Assembly (NCBI GenBank): GCA_965219015.1
Contig: CBDCNH010000011.1
Span: 124,001-188,000 of the forward strand
Reading direction: 5' to 3'
Length of the DNA stretch: 64,000 nucleotides
From: CBDCNH01 sp965219015
GTDB lineage: Bacteria; Pseudomonadota; Alphaproteobacteria; Rhodobacterales; Rhodobacteraceae
The notes beneath the pieces were generated by a model, which was not told the DNA's origin, did no database searches, and saw only the letters and a list, made by a program, of their open reading frames with translations. This document shows, piece after piece, positions 54,640-64,000 of the stretch; positions within the stretch are counted from its first letter, which is position 1; every line of letters begins with the position of its first letter. Position numbers and translations under genes: made by a program.

Positions 54640-56638
54640 GCAGCCCCGCGAAGACCGCCCGGTCCGAGGTGCCGTAGCCGCTGACCGTCTGGTACTCCTG
54701 GTCGAGCAGGTTCTCGATGCGGACATAGGCCTCGGCCCGGTCGGTGAGCGCGAGGCCGAGGCTCGCGTTCACGAGCGTGTAGTCCTGCAGCGGCACCGGG
54801 TCCGGGAAGCCCGCGTCGATGAGGCTCGCGACGTGGAGCGCGTCGGCGCGGAGCCAGAGCCGGTCCGTGAGCCGCGCGTCCACCCCGATGCTCGCCGTCG
54901 CCCGCGGCACCCGCACGAGCCGTGCGCCGGTGGCGTCGCGCGCGTTGGTGTACGCGAGCCCGCCCGTCAGGTCCACGCGGCCCCCGAGCGGCAGCCGTCC
55001 CGCGAGCTCGATCCCGCGCGAGCGCGTCGTTCCCGGCACCTGCTGGTACTGCCCGATGAAGGGGTCCGGGAACTCGCTCAGCGTGACGAACTGGATGAGG
55101 TCGTCGATCTCCTGGTAGAAGAGCGTCGCGCGCAGCGTGGCCCCGCCCGCGAAGCGCTTCTCGACCCCGAGGTCGGCGCTGCGGCTCGTCTCGGGGTCGA
55201 GGCCCGGGTTGCCGTAGTCGGTGCTGAAGAGCTCGTAGAGCGACGGCGCGCGGAACCCGGTGCCGGCCGAGAACCGCAGCACCAGCCCGTCCTGCGGCCG
55301 GTACGCGGCGGCGACCCTCCCCGAGACGTGCCCGCCGAACTGCGAATGGTCGTCGTGGCGCAGCGTCGCGGTGAGGTCGAGGTCGGGCGTCACCGCGACC
55401 TGCGCCTCGCCGTAGACACCGGTGATGGTGTGCGCGCCGCTGTCGGCGGTGTCGCCGAACTGGCCCTGCGTCGCGCCGAAGAAGGTCTCCCGCGTCCGGT
55501 CGGCGCCGAAGCCGAGCGTCAGGCGGTCCGACACCCGCGCCGTGCCCTTGTAGGCCAGCGCCGTGCGGTGCCCGTTGTAGAGGTAGGCGTAGGGTGCCGG
55601 CGGGCTGCCGAAGCCGTCCTCGGTGCCGCGGGTCTCGCGATCGCGGTCGAAGGTATAGACGCTGAGCGTCTGCGTGAGCACGTCGCCCTCGAGCGTGGCA
55701 TAGGCGCGCAGACCGCGGCTGATCTCGTGCGCGATGTCGTCGGCAGGCGTCACGCCGTCGCGGACGCAGCACTCGTCGATGCCGGCCTCGCTCGCCTGGA
55801 AGAAGCCCGAGGCGCCGAAGGTCAGCCGGTCGGTGGCGTGGACCGAGCCCGCGAACGAAAAGCGCCGCGACGCGAAGCCGTCGGCCTCCGCGTTGCCGTC
55901 GTTCTCGTCCGCCGCAGAGAAGCCGCCGGTGCCGATGCCCGCGAGCGTGAACGCAAGGTCGCCGCGCCCGGACTTCGCGGCGAATCCGTAGACCGCGCTG
56001 CGGCTGCCGTAGGCGCCGGCCTCGGTCGCGAGGCTCTGGTGGATGCCGTCCTCGGTCGCGCGCGGGGTGGTCAGGCTCACCACGCCCGCGACCGCCTCGC
56101 TGCCGTACTGCGCCGACTGCGTGCCCTCGAGCACCTCGACGCGGGCGATGCCGGGCGTCGCGAGGCTGCCGAAGTCGAACGAGGTCTGCGTCGAGGACGG
56201 GTCCGACACGTCGATGCCGTCGACGAGGACGGTGATGTAGGGCCCGCCGAGCCCGCGGATGCGGAGCGTCTCGACCGCGCCGAGCCCGCCCGTCGCCGAG
56301 GCGGTCACGCCCGGCAGGCGCGTCAGCACGTCGGCGATGCCGGTGGTGCCGGCGCTCTCGATGGCGCTCCGGTCGAGCACCGTCACGGTCGCCCCGGTGC
56401 GGTCCTCGGGCAGGCTCGCGACGTTGGGGGTGACGACGATCTCGCCAAGGTCGAACGCCGCGGCGTCGAGCGTCTGCGCGTTCGCGTGAAGCGCGAGGAA
56501 CGGGACGCAAGCCATTGTCAGAAGAGCGGAAATCCGAGTATTGACAGTTACGGGTCGCGCTTCGCACGGCAGGCGAGCTTCGTCGGGCAAGTGCCTGACG
56601 TGTCTGATGTTCGACGGGATCACGGAGGCGTCCTTCAT
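54626..56638 (-). CDS. btuB: TonB-dependent cobalamin receptor (BtuB)
   Basis: Outer-membrane barrel of 670 aa. TonB box-like DLGEIVVTP is followed by a plug domain (SAIESAGTTGIADVLTRLPG, LVDGIDVSDPSS, VEVLEGTQSAQYGSEAVAG). The beta-barrel contains RFSAGTGFRAPSLYELFS and ends in F as expected. The ATG at 56638 leaves about 38 odd residues before a signal-like ISALLTMACVPFLALHANA, so the true start is unclear and may be further in. It is controlled by the B12 riboswitch upstream and is followed by btuF with a 14-nt overlap. Confidence 0.93.
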   Translation of the reverse strand: MKDASVIPSNIRHVRHLPDEARLPCEARPVTVNTRISALLTMACVPFLALHANAQTLDAAAFDLGEIVVTPNVASLPEDRTGATVTVLDRSAIESAGTTGIADVLTRLPGVTASATGGLGAVETLRIRGLGGPYITVLVDGIDVSDPSSTQTSFDFGSLATPGIARVEVLEGTQSAQYGSEAVAGVVSLTTPRATEDGIHQSLATEAGAYGSRSAVYGFAAKSGRGDLAFTLAGIGTGGFSAADENDGNAEADGFASRRFSFAGSVHATDRLTFGASGFFQASEAGIDECCVRDGVTPADDIAHEISRGLRAYATLEGDVLTQTLSVYTFDRDRETRGTEDGFGSPPAPYAYLYNGHRTALAYKGTARVSDRLTLGFGADRTRETFFGATQGQFGDTADSGAHTITGVYGEAQVAVTPDLDLTATLRHDDHSQFGGHVSGRVAAAYRPQDGLVLRFSAGTGFRAPSLYELFSTDYGNPGLDPETSRSADLGVEKRFAGGATLRATLFYQEIDDLIQFVTLSEFPDPFIGQYQQVPGTTRSRGIELAGRLPLGGRVDLTGGLAYTNARDATGARLVRVPRATASIGVDARLTDRLWLRADALHVASLIDAGFPDPVPLQDYTLVNASLGLALTDRAEAYVRIENLLDQEYQTVSGYGTSDRAVFAGLRARF

Positions 56639-56693
56639 CAAGCCGGGACGGCGCCCGGCACGGCTGGGTTCGGCCGTTGGAAGGGAAGCCCCT

Positions 56694-56723
56694 CCGCAGG
56701 CGGTGCGTCGTTCACCGCTGCGG
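56694..56723 (-). promoter_or_regulatory. Hairpin of the riboswitch expression platform
   Basis: Reading leftward, CCGCAGCGGTG pairs with CACCGCCTGCGG around a 7-nt loop, with one bulged base. It lies between the B12 aptamer and the btuB start. There is no T-tract, so control by sequestering the ribosome site or by a factor-dependent stop is more likely than a classical terminator. Confidence 0.5.
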
Positions 56724-56771
56724 AAAACCGCCTCCGTGGCGCGCCCCGCGCCCGGAAAGGGTGATCACTCC

Positions 56772-56925
56772 GGCAGGTCTCCTGGCTCGCGGGTCGTCAC
56801 TTGGCTGGCCTTCCCGGGGTCGCCCCCAGTGGCATCGTCAGCCGCGCTCGCCGCTCACAGTTGCGGGGGCAGCCCCGGACCTGGCACCGTGGCAGGTGCC
56901 GCACCGGGTTCCCTTTTCATCCGGG
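56772..56925 (-). promoter_or_regulatory. Cobalamin riboswitch upstream of btuB
   Basis: On the minus strand the order of blocks is that of the B12 aptamer: GGGAACCCGGTG, then GGCTGCCCCCGCAACTGTGA, then GCCACTGGG, GGGAAGGC, and finally the B12 box AGCCAGGAGACCTGCC (56787-56772). It should shut off btuB, and probably btuF-C-D, when adenosylcobalamin is plentiful. Confidence 0.95.
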
Positions 56926-57024
56926 CGGCGGACCGACCGGAACCGAAGTCCCTTCTCGTCGCGCGGCGACCGCCCGGCTGTCAAGCGGATTGCGCGTGCC
57001 CGTCGCCCGCGGCAGGGTCGTGGC

Positions 57025-58494
57025 ATGGACTATGACGACATGGATGCGGTCGCGATGGCCGCCGCGGTGGCGCGGGGCGAGACCGACGCGGGCGCCCTCC
57101 TCGATGCGGCGCTGGCGCGGACGGCGGCGGCCAATCCGTCGCTGAACGCCGTGGTGCTGATCCGGGAGGACGCCGCGCGGGCGATGATCGCGCGCGGCCT
57201 GCCGGACGGGCCGCTCCGGGGCGTGCCGTTCCTCCTCAAGGATCTCGGCGCGGAGGCGGTGGACTTCCCGTCGCACAACGGCTCGGCGCTCCTCGCCGAC
57301 ACGCGCTACCCGCGGAACTCAGCGCTCTACGACCGGCTGGCGGCCGCCGGGCTCGTCACCTTCGGGCGCACCGCGGCACCCGAGGGCGGCATCGGGCCCG
57401 CGACCGAGGCCGCGGTCTACGGCGGCCCGACGCGCAACCCGTGGGCCCTCGACCGGACGCCCGGCGGCTCGTCGGGCGGCGCGGCGGCGGCGGTCGCGGC
57501 GGGCATCGTGCCGGCCGCGCACGGCTCGGACGGTGGCGGCTCGGTGCGGATCCCCGCCTCGTGCTGCGGGCTCTTCGGCTTCAAGCCGACGCGGGCGCGG
57601 CTGCCCGACGGCCCCGACGCGGGCGAGGGCTGGGCCGGGATGGCGATCGACGGCTTCCTCACCCGCTCCGTCCGCGACACGGCCGTGCTCCTCGACGCGG
57701 TCGCGGGCCCCGACCCCGGCGCGCCCTACCATGCGCCGCCGCTCGCCGAGAGCTACGGCGCCGCCATCGCAGGTCCGCCGGCGCCGCTCCGCGTGGCACT
57801 CTGCGACACCACGCTCACCGGCACCGCCATCCACCCCGACGCCCGCGCCGCCGTCCACGATGCCGCGGCCCTCCTCGAGAGCCTCGGCCACCACGTCGCC
57901 CCGGCGCGGCCGCTCGCGGACCACATGGGCATGATGCGCGCCTGGACCGACATCGTGGCCTGCGGCACGGCGCTCTGGGTCGAGACGGCGCTCGCCGGGG
58001 CACCCCTCCACGGCGTCGAGGGCGTCACGCGGGGTGCCGTCGCCCATGCGCGCGGTGTGTCGGGGGCGGGCTACCTCGGGGCGGTGGGCCGGATTCACGC
58101 CTACGGCCGCGAGATGGCCGCGTTCTTCGGGGACCACGACATCCTCCTCACCGCCACCCTCGCCGAACCGCCCGCCCGCGTCGGCCGGTTCGCGCACGAC
58201 ACCGAGGACTACGCGGCCTTCCGCATGGGGCCGGACGGCGTCTTCGCCTATTCGCCCTTCACCGCCGCGTTCAACGCGACCGGCCAGCCCGCGGCCTCGG
58301 TGCCGCTCTTCTGGTCCGCCGAGGGGCTCCCCATCGGCATCCATCTCGCGGCGCGCTTCGGCGCCGACGAGACGCTGATCGCGCTCTGCGCCGCGCTCGA
58401 GGCCGCACGGCCCTGGTTCGGCCGGCGGCCGCCGCGCGACCAGCGCGGCACGGACCGGAACGACCCTGCGCCGGTGGACCTGCCTAGACGCTGA
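57025..58494 (+). CDS. Amidase-signature family hydrolase
   Basis: Protein of 489 aa. The Ser-cisSer-Lys catalytic set is visible: Lys in FLLKDLGAEA, cis-Ser in TPGGSSGGAAAAVAAGI and nucleophile Ser in HGSDGGGSVRIPASC. The family cleaves amides of many kinds (acylamides, indoleacetamide, 6-aminohexanoate cyclic dimer, Glu-tRNA in GatA); the substrate here is unknown. I chose the ATG at 57025, since the open frame upstream lies in the riboswitch region. The 3' end overlaps the convergent aldo/keto reductase by 11 bp. Confidence 0.9.
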   Translation: MDYDDMDAVAMAAAVARGETDAGALLDAALARTAAANPSLNAVVLIREDAARAMIARGLPDGPLRGVPFLLKDLGAEAVDFPSHNGSALLADTRYPRNSALYDRLAAAGLVTFGRTAAPEGGIGPATEAAVYGGPTRNPWALDRTPGGSSGGAAAAVAAGIVPAAHGSDGGGSVRIPASCCGLFGFKPTRARLPDGPDAGEGWAGMAIDGFLTRSVRDTAVLLDAVAGPDPGAPYHAPPLAESYGAAIAGPPAPLRVALCDTTLTGTAIHPDARAAVHDAAALLESLGHHVAPARPLADHMGMMRAWTDIVACGTALWVETALAGAPLHGVEGVTRGAVAHARGVSGAGYLGAVGRIHAYGREMAAFFGDHDILLTATLAEPPARVGRFAHDTEDYAAFRMGPDGVFAYSPFTAAFNATGQPAASVPLFWSAEGLPIGIHLAARFGADETLIALCAALEAARPWFGRRPPRDQRGTDRNDPAPVDLPRR

Positions 58495-59479
58495 CCGCGG
58501 CGAGGAGCGTGTCGATCTCGGCGACGGCGCTCGCGTCGAGCGGCCCGGTCTCGAGCACCGCGAAGTTGTCGCGCGCCTGCGCCGGCGTGCGGCAGCCCGG
58601 CAGCGGGATCGTCCGGTCGGACTGCGCCAGCACCCACGCGAGCGCGCCCTGCGCCACCGTGCGGCCGTCCGCGGCGAGAAGCGCGCGCACCGTGGCGACG
58701 CGCTCGAGGAATGCGGGCGCGGGACGGCCCTCGGCATCGAAGTACTCGAGCCAGCCCGCGCCGCTGCCGCGGATGTCGCCCGGCCCGTGGCCCGCGCTCG
58801 CCGCGTGGTACTTGCCCGACAGGAGCCCCATCGCGAGCGGCTGCCGGTCGAACGACCAGAGCCGCCGCGCGTCGAGCGCCCTGAGCATCTCGCGCGCCGG
58901 GCGGAAGAGGTTGAGATCGTGCTGCACCGCCACGAACCCCGGCCGGTCGGCGAACGCGAGCGCCCCCGCCACGTCGTCGGTGGACCAGCCGAAGCCCGCG
59001 ATCCGGCCCGCCTCGAAGGCGCCCGAGAAGGCATCGAAGACGCCGTGGCTCCGCGCGACCGGATGGCCGTTGAGGTGGAACTTCACGAGGTCGATCCGGT
59101 CCGTCCCGAGCCGACGGCGCGAGGCGTCGATGGCGGCGTCGATGGCCGCCCGGTCGTCGGTCGTGCCGGTGATGTCGCCCGTCGCCGGGTCGCAGACCAT
59201 GCCCACCTTGGTCGCGAGCACGAAGGCGTCGCGGTCGATGCCGCTCTCGGCGATGGCGCGCGCGACGATGGCCTCGGCGTGGCCGGCGCCGTACTGGTCG
59301 GCGGTGTCGACGATCCGCACGCCCATCTCGAAGGCCGTCCTGAGCGTCGCCAGGCTCTCGGCATCGTCGACGCCCGCCCAGCCCGTCGCCTGATCGCCCC
59401 AGCGTTGCGCGCCGCCCATCACCCAGGTGCCGATCCCGATCCGTGGCACCGCCTTGCCGTTCCAGAGCGTGATGGTCAT
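58484..59479 (-). CDS. Aldo/keto reductase
   Basis: Protein of 331 aa with the TIM-barrel AKR landmarks: GTWVMGG, the catalytic Asp and Tyr in VRIVDTADQYGAGHAEAI, Lys in FVLATKVGM, a catalytic-His-equivalent region in DLVKFHLNG, and IPLPGCRTPAQARDN at the cofactor site. It reduces aldehydes or ketones with NADPH; substrate unknown. Its ATG overlaps the stop of the MerR gene (ATGA), so the two are regulated together. Confidence 0.92.
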   Translation of the reverse strand: MTITLWNGKAVPRIGIGTWVMGGAQRWGDQATGWAGVDDAESLATLRTAFEMGVRIVDTADQYGAGHAEAIVARAIAESGIDRDAFVLATKVGMVCDPATGDITGTTDDRAAIDAAIDASRRRLGTDRIDLVKFHLNGHPVARSHGVFDAFSGAFEAGRIAGFGWSTDDVAGALAFADRPGFVAVQHDLNLFRPAREMLRALDARRLWSFDRQPLAMGLLSGKYHAASAGHGPGDIRGSGAGWLEYFDAEGRPAPAFLERVATVRALLAADGRTVAQGALAWVLAQSDRTIPLPGCRTPAQARDNFAVLETGPLDASAVAEIDTLLAAVSV

Positions 59480-59838
59480 GCCGTCCTCCGTTCTGCCGTC
59501 TCGTAGGCGTCGAGCTTCATCGCGAGGAGCGCCTCGCAGCGGTCGAGATCGCGGCGCTGGCGTTCGAGCAGCCGGCCGTGGGCACGCAGGATCTCCTTGC
59601 GCTCGGGGATCGTGTGATCGCCCGCATGGACGAGGCCCGCGTAGCGCCGCATGACCCGCATCGGCATGCCCGTGGCACGAAGCCAGTAGAGCACCGTCAG
59701 CCAGTCCACGTTCTCGCGGCTGAAGCGCCGCTGTCCGCCGGGCGCTCGCGCGATGGCGGGGACCATCCCGGTGCGCTCGTAGAAGCGGATGGTGTCGATG
59801 CTGAGACCGCTCGTTGCGGCCGCTTCGGCGATGAACAT
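59476..59838 (-). CDS. MerR-family transcriptional regulator
   Basis: Protein of 120 aa. An N-terminal winged helix (MFIAEAAATSGLSIDTIRFYERTGMVP, partly quoted; then GGQRRFSRENVDWL) is followed by a long dimerisation helix. It has one cysteine (C104 region) and no metal or Fe-S cysteine cluster, so it is closer to the small stress-responsive MerR proteins that control aldo/keto reductases. GGAGGG precedes the ATG. It probably activates its own operon from the promoter at 59868-59898. Confidence 0.9.
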   Translation of the reverse strand: MFIAEAAATSGLSIDTIRFYERTGMVPAIARAPGGQRRFSRENVDWLTVLYWLRATGMPMRVMRRYAGLVHAGDHTIPERKEILRAHGRLLERQRRDLDRCEALLAMKLDAYETAERRTA

Positions 59839-59867
59839 CTGCGCGCCCTCCTTTCGGCTCGACCGGC

Positions 59868-59898
59868 GTGGTAGCGGGCTGGACCTGCTCAAGGTCAA
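59868..59898 (-). promoter_or_regulatory. MerR-type promoter with 19-bp spacer
   Basis: Reading leftward: -35 TTGACC (59898-59893), a 19-bp spacer, then -10 TACCAC (59873-59868). The inverted repeat GACCT-N5-AGGTC (59882-59896) lies at the -35 and within the spacer. An over-long spacer with a dyad is the hallmark of MerR-controlled promoters. It is 30 bp before the merR ATG. Confidence 0.6.
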
Positions 59899-59988
59899 GG
59901 CAATTCTTGCGCCCGGGCCCGCGCACGACGCCATGCCCTTGCCAAGCCTGCCGCTCGCCGGGCACGGTGGCGCGATGGGGAGACGCCG

Positions 59989-61049
<1,061 letters not shown>

Positions 61050-61053
<4 letters not shown>

Positions 61054-61955
61054 GCGCCGAGGCCGACACCGAGCGGGCCCGCGTCCGGCGCAACTGGCTC
61101 CTCTCGACGCCGGCGCTCGTGCTCCTCGCCGTGGGCGCCGCGGGCCCCCTCCTCATCGTCGCGGCCTATTCGTTCATGGCGCCCGGCGACTACACCGGCG
61201 TCAGGCCCGAGGTCACGCTCTCGGCCTGGACCGGCATCTTCCTGCAGCGCGACATCTTCGACGGCACGCTCGGGATCGCCGACGCGCATCTCGCGATCTT
61301 CTGGCGCTCGGTGAAGCTCTCGCTCGCGACGACCGCGATCACCTTCGCCGTCGGCTTCCCGACCGCCTGGTTCATCGCCACGCGGCCGCCGCGGGCGCGC
61401 GCGCTGTGGCTCTTCCTCATCACCATCCCGTTCTGGACGAACCTCCTCATCCGCACCTTCGCGATCAACGAGGTGATCCGCAACGAGGGCATCCTCAACA
61501 CCGTGCTCCTCCGGCTCGGCGTGATCGGGGCGCCGATCCAGATCGTCTACACCGACACCGCGGTGCTGATCGGGATGGCCTACGTCTACCTGCCGCTGAT
61601 GGTGCTGCCGCTCTACGCCGCCATCGACCGCTTCGACCTGAAGCTGGTGGAAGCCGCCTACGACCTCTACGCCTCGCGCTGGCGGGTGCTCGCGCGCATC
61701 GTCGTGCCGATCGTGCGGCCCGGCATCGTGGCGGGCTCGATCCTCGTCTTCGTGCCCTCGCTCGGCGCCTACGTCACGCCCCGCATCCTCGGCGGCGGCA
61801 AGAACATGATGATCGGCAACTTCATCGAGCTGCAGTTCGGGCAGGGCCGCAACTGGCCCTTGGGCGCCGCGCTCTCGATGCTGCTCCTCGCCGTCGTGCT
61901 GGTGGCGCTCCTCGTCTACGTGCGCGCCACCTCGGGGCGGCCCGCCGATGACTAG
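61050..61955 (+). CDS. potB: PotB-type ABC transporter permease
   Basis: Permease of 301 aa with six membrane segments and the EAA loop LVEAAYDLYASRWRVLARIV near residue 205, then PSLGAYVTPRILGGGKNMM, typical of PotB. The ATG overlaps the potA stop (ATGA). It forms the channel with PotC. Confidence 0.92.
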
Positions 61956-62748
61956 GCGCTTCGAGGTCACGCGGCTGCCGGGCTTCACCGCGGTCGCGGT
62001 GGCCGCCTTCGTCGTGCTCTACGCGCCCATCGTCACGCTCGTCGCCTATTCGTTCAACGGCGCGCAGTCGGTCGCGGTCTGGGGCGGGTTCTCGCTGCGC
62101 TGGTACGTGGCGGCCTCAGCCAACACCGAGGTGCAGGACGCGGCGCTGCGCTCGCTCCTCATCGCGTCGCTCGCGGCCGGGATCGCGACCGTCCTCGCCA
62201 TGCTCGCCGCCCTCGGGACCACGCGCACGCGGACGTTCCGGGGGCAGACGTTCATCTACGTGATGCTGAACCAGCCGCTGATGGTGCCCGAGATCGTGAC
62301 CGCGGTGGCGCTCCTCATCTTCTTCGCCGCGATCAAGCAGGCGACGGGCTACGCAGGCCTCGGCTACCTCGTCCTCGCCCATGCCGCGTTCTGCGTGCCC
62401 TTCGCGTACCTGCCGATCCGGGCGCGGCTCGAGGGCATGGACCGGAGCCTCGAGACCGCCGCCGCCGACCTCTACGCCTCGCGCTGGCGGACGTTCCGGG
62501 CGGTGACGCTGCCCCTGATGCTGCCCGGCATCGTGGCGGGCGCGATGCTCGCCTTCGTCATCTCGCTCGACGACGTCATCATCACCGAGTTCGTGAAGTC
62601 CGCCGGGCAGGACACGCTGCCCACCTACATGCTGGGCCAGCTCCGCCGCAACGTGACCCCCGAGGTCAACGCGATCTCGACGGCGCTCCTCGCGCTGACG
62701 GTCGTGCTCCTTACGCTCTTCTTTCTCGCCACCCGCAAGCGGGGCTGA
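61948..62748 (+). CDS. potC: PotC-type ABC transporter permease
   Basis: Permease of 266 aa with six membrane segments, including YSFNGAQSVAVWGGFSLRWY, the EAA loop LETAAADLYASRWRTFRAVT and ISLDDVIITEF, which is characteristic of PotC. The start overlaps potB by 8 nt. Confidence 0.93.
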   Translation: MTRRFEVTRLPGFTAVAVAAFVVLYAPIVTLVAYSFNGAQSVAVWGGFSLRWYVAASANTEVQDAALRSLLIASLAAGIATVLAMLAALGTTRTRTFRGQTFIYVMLNQPLMVPEIVTAVALLIFFAAIKQATGYAGLGYLVLAHAAFCVPFAYLPIRARLEGMDRSLETAAADLYASRWRTFRAVTLPLMLPGIVAGAMLAFVISLDDVIITEFVKSAGQDTLPTYMLGQLRRNVTPEVNAISTALLALTVVLLTLFFLATRKRG

Positions 62749-62773
62749 CCCCGCGCCACCCAGGAGACATGCC

Positions 62774-63796
62774 ATGAAAGCAGCCATCGCCGTCATCGCC
62801 GCGGGCCTCGTGCCCGCCGCGGGCTCCGCCGAAGGGGTTCTGAACTTCTACAACTGGGGCAACTACACCTCGCCCGAGCTGATCGCGAAGTTCGAGAAGG
62901 CGTACGACGTCAAGGTCACGGTCACGGACTACGACAGCAACGACACCGCGCTCACCAAGATCGAGGCCGGCGGCTCGGGCTTCGACCTCGTGGTGCCGTC
63001 CGCCAACTACGTGCAGATCTACGTCGACAAGGGCCTCCTGATGCCGCTCGACCACGCCGAGTTCCCGAACTTCAAGAACGTGGCCGCGCGCTGGCAGGAC
63101 GTGCCGTGGGATCCGGGCCGCGCGCATACCGTGCCCTGGCAGTGGGGCACCACCGGCGTCGCGGTCAACCGGGCGGTCTACGGCGGCGACCCGAACACGT
63201 CGGCGATCTTCATGGACCCGCCGCCCGAGCTCGTCGGCAAGATCAACGTCGTGCCGGAGATGAACGACGTGCTCTCGCTCGCGATCATGTACGTCGGCGG
63301 CGAGCCCTGCTCGGAGGACACCGCGGTGCTGAAGAAGGCCCGCGACGCGCTGATGGCGGCGAAGCCGAAGTGGATGTCGATGGACTACGGCACCACCGAG
63401 AAGCTCACCAACAACGACTTCGCGGCCTCGGTGAACTGGAACGGCTCGACGTTCCGCGCCCGCCTCGCCAACCCCGAGATCGAGTACGGCTATCCGAAGG
63501 AAGGCTATCCGTTGTGGATGGACAGCGTCGGCATCCTGTCGGACGCGAAGAACGTCGAGAACGCGAAGCTCTTCGTGAACTTCATCATGGACCCCGAGAA
63601 CGCCGCGATGATCTCCGCCTTCGCGCGCTACGCCAACGGCATCGAGGGCTCGGAGGCCTTCATGCCCGCCGAGATGAAGACCGCGCCCGAGATCGCCCCT
63701 GCGGCCGATCTCGCGGCGAACGGCAAGTTCCTCCCCACCTGCGGGGCGAAGGCGCAGCAGTACTACACGGCGATCTGGACCGACCTCTTGAAGTGA
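62774..63796 (+). CDS. potD: PotD/PotF-type periplasmic binding protein
   Basis: Protein of 340 aa with a short signal peptide (MKAAIAVIAAGLVPAAGSA), then VLNFYNWGNYTSPELIAKFE, the usual start of polyamine-binding proteins. FDLVVPSANYVQIYVDKGLL and PWQWGTTGVAVNR are ligand-site segments. AGGAG lies 7 nt before the ATG. It captures the ligand for PotABC, probably a polyamine; exact specificity is not readable here. Confidence 0.92.
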   Translation: MKAAIAVIAAGLVPAAGSAEGVLNFYNWGNYTSPELIAKFEKAYDVKVTVTDYDSNDTALTKIEAGGSGFDLVVPSANYVQIYVDKGLLMPLDHAEFPNFKNVAARWQDVPWDPGRAHTVPWQWGTTGVAVNRAVYGGDPNTSAIFMDPPPELVGKINVVPEMNDVLSLAIMYVGGEPCSEDTAVLKKARDALMAAKPKWMSMDYGTTEKLTNNDFAASVNWNGSTFRARLANPEIEYGYPKEGYPLWMDSVGILSDAKNVENAKLFVNFIMDPENAAMISAFARYANGIEGSEAFMPAEMKTAPEIAPAADLAANGKFLPTCGAKAQQYYTAIWTDLLK

Positions 63797-63801
63797 CGAC
63801 C

Positions 63802-63827
63802 GGCAGGGCGGCTCCGGCCGCCCCGCC
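63802..63827 (+). terminator. Hairpin after potD
   Basis: GGGCGGC-TCCG-GCCGCCC stem, extendable by GGC/GCC across one mismatch, starting 6 nt after the potD stop. No T-tract follows. The remaining sequence to 64000 shows no gene. Confidence 0.55.
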
Positions 63828-64000
63828 AGGTGCCCCCGGCGCACCGGCGCAGCCCCGACCGCCCCCGCGCCGGTGCGCCCGCCCCTCGCCGCATGCGGTC
63901 CCGCCGCCGCGTGGGTCGGGCACCTCCCGCCGGCGCGGCGCCGCCGTCGCGTCCGGTAAACTGCGACCTAGACGCCCGGGCCCGGCGCTCGCCGGCCCGA

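Overview
The window looks like chromosomal DNA from a high-GC alphaproteobacterium, most likely Rhodobacterales (Rhodobacter/Paracoccus/Roseobacter relatives). The reasons are very high GC; the core block accB-accC-aat, DUF2155, mlaD-like and NDUFA12-like; many ATGA/GTGA overlaps and GTG/TTG starts; clpX-clpP; and a reductive pyrimidine pathway built from preT/preA. I saw no tRNA, rRNA, CRISPR array, transposase or integrase.

Positions 1-20180 look accessory and use codons differently from the rest. They hold a DUF4011-type SF1 helicase interrupted by an in-frame TAG (1-3707). A D-apiose/D-apionate utilisation island follows, arranged as two divergent operons around a shared control region (14846-15017). 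The left operon reads ApnL lactonase, an eroded Gfo/Idh protein, a RuBisCO-like protein, OiaK-type kinase, ApnO-type oxidoisomerase and a ribose-type ABC importer. The right operon holds a second sugar importer, whose ATPase and one permease are fused in a single protein, and a NanR-like GntR regulator.

Positions 20540-44357 hold a reductive pyrimidine-degradation region. Its parts are preT and preA (separated by a methyltransferase and a GFA-like protein), dihydropyrimidinase, carbamoyl-amide hydrolase, beta-alanine-type aminotransferase, malonate-semialdehyde dehydrogenase (mmsA), an SDR and an NMT1-type ABC importer. Also present are a GDSL esterase, an orphan Fe(III)-type permease, a DUF1127 protein, a FliM/FliN-family protein and a PRC-barrel repeat protein.

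Positions 44525-64000 are mostly core: accBC, aat, DUF2155, mlaD, NDUFA12, clpX/clpP and a photolyase-like protein. They are followed by a complete B12 uptake set (btuB behind a cobalamin riboswitch, then btuF, btuC, btuD), an amidase, an aldo/keto reductase with its MerR regulator, and a PotABCD-type importer.

The most unusual signal is repeated damage or duplication at gene 3' ends. Downstream of the FliM/FliN-family gene, clpX and preA, all on the minus strand, lies a displaced, diverged copy of that gene's own 3' end. At the FliM-like locus and at clpX it comes with tandem or interspersed repeats. A small 14-bp triplication covers the stop codon of a fourth minus-strand gene. I do not know of a described system that explains this.
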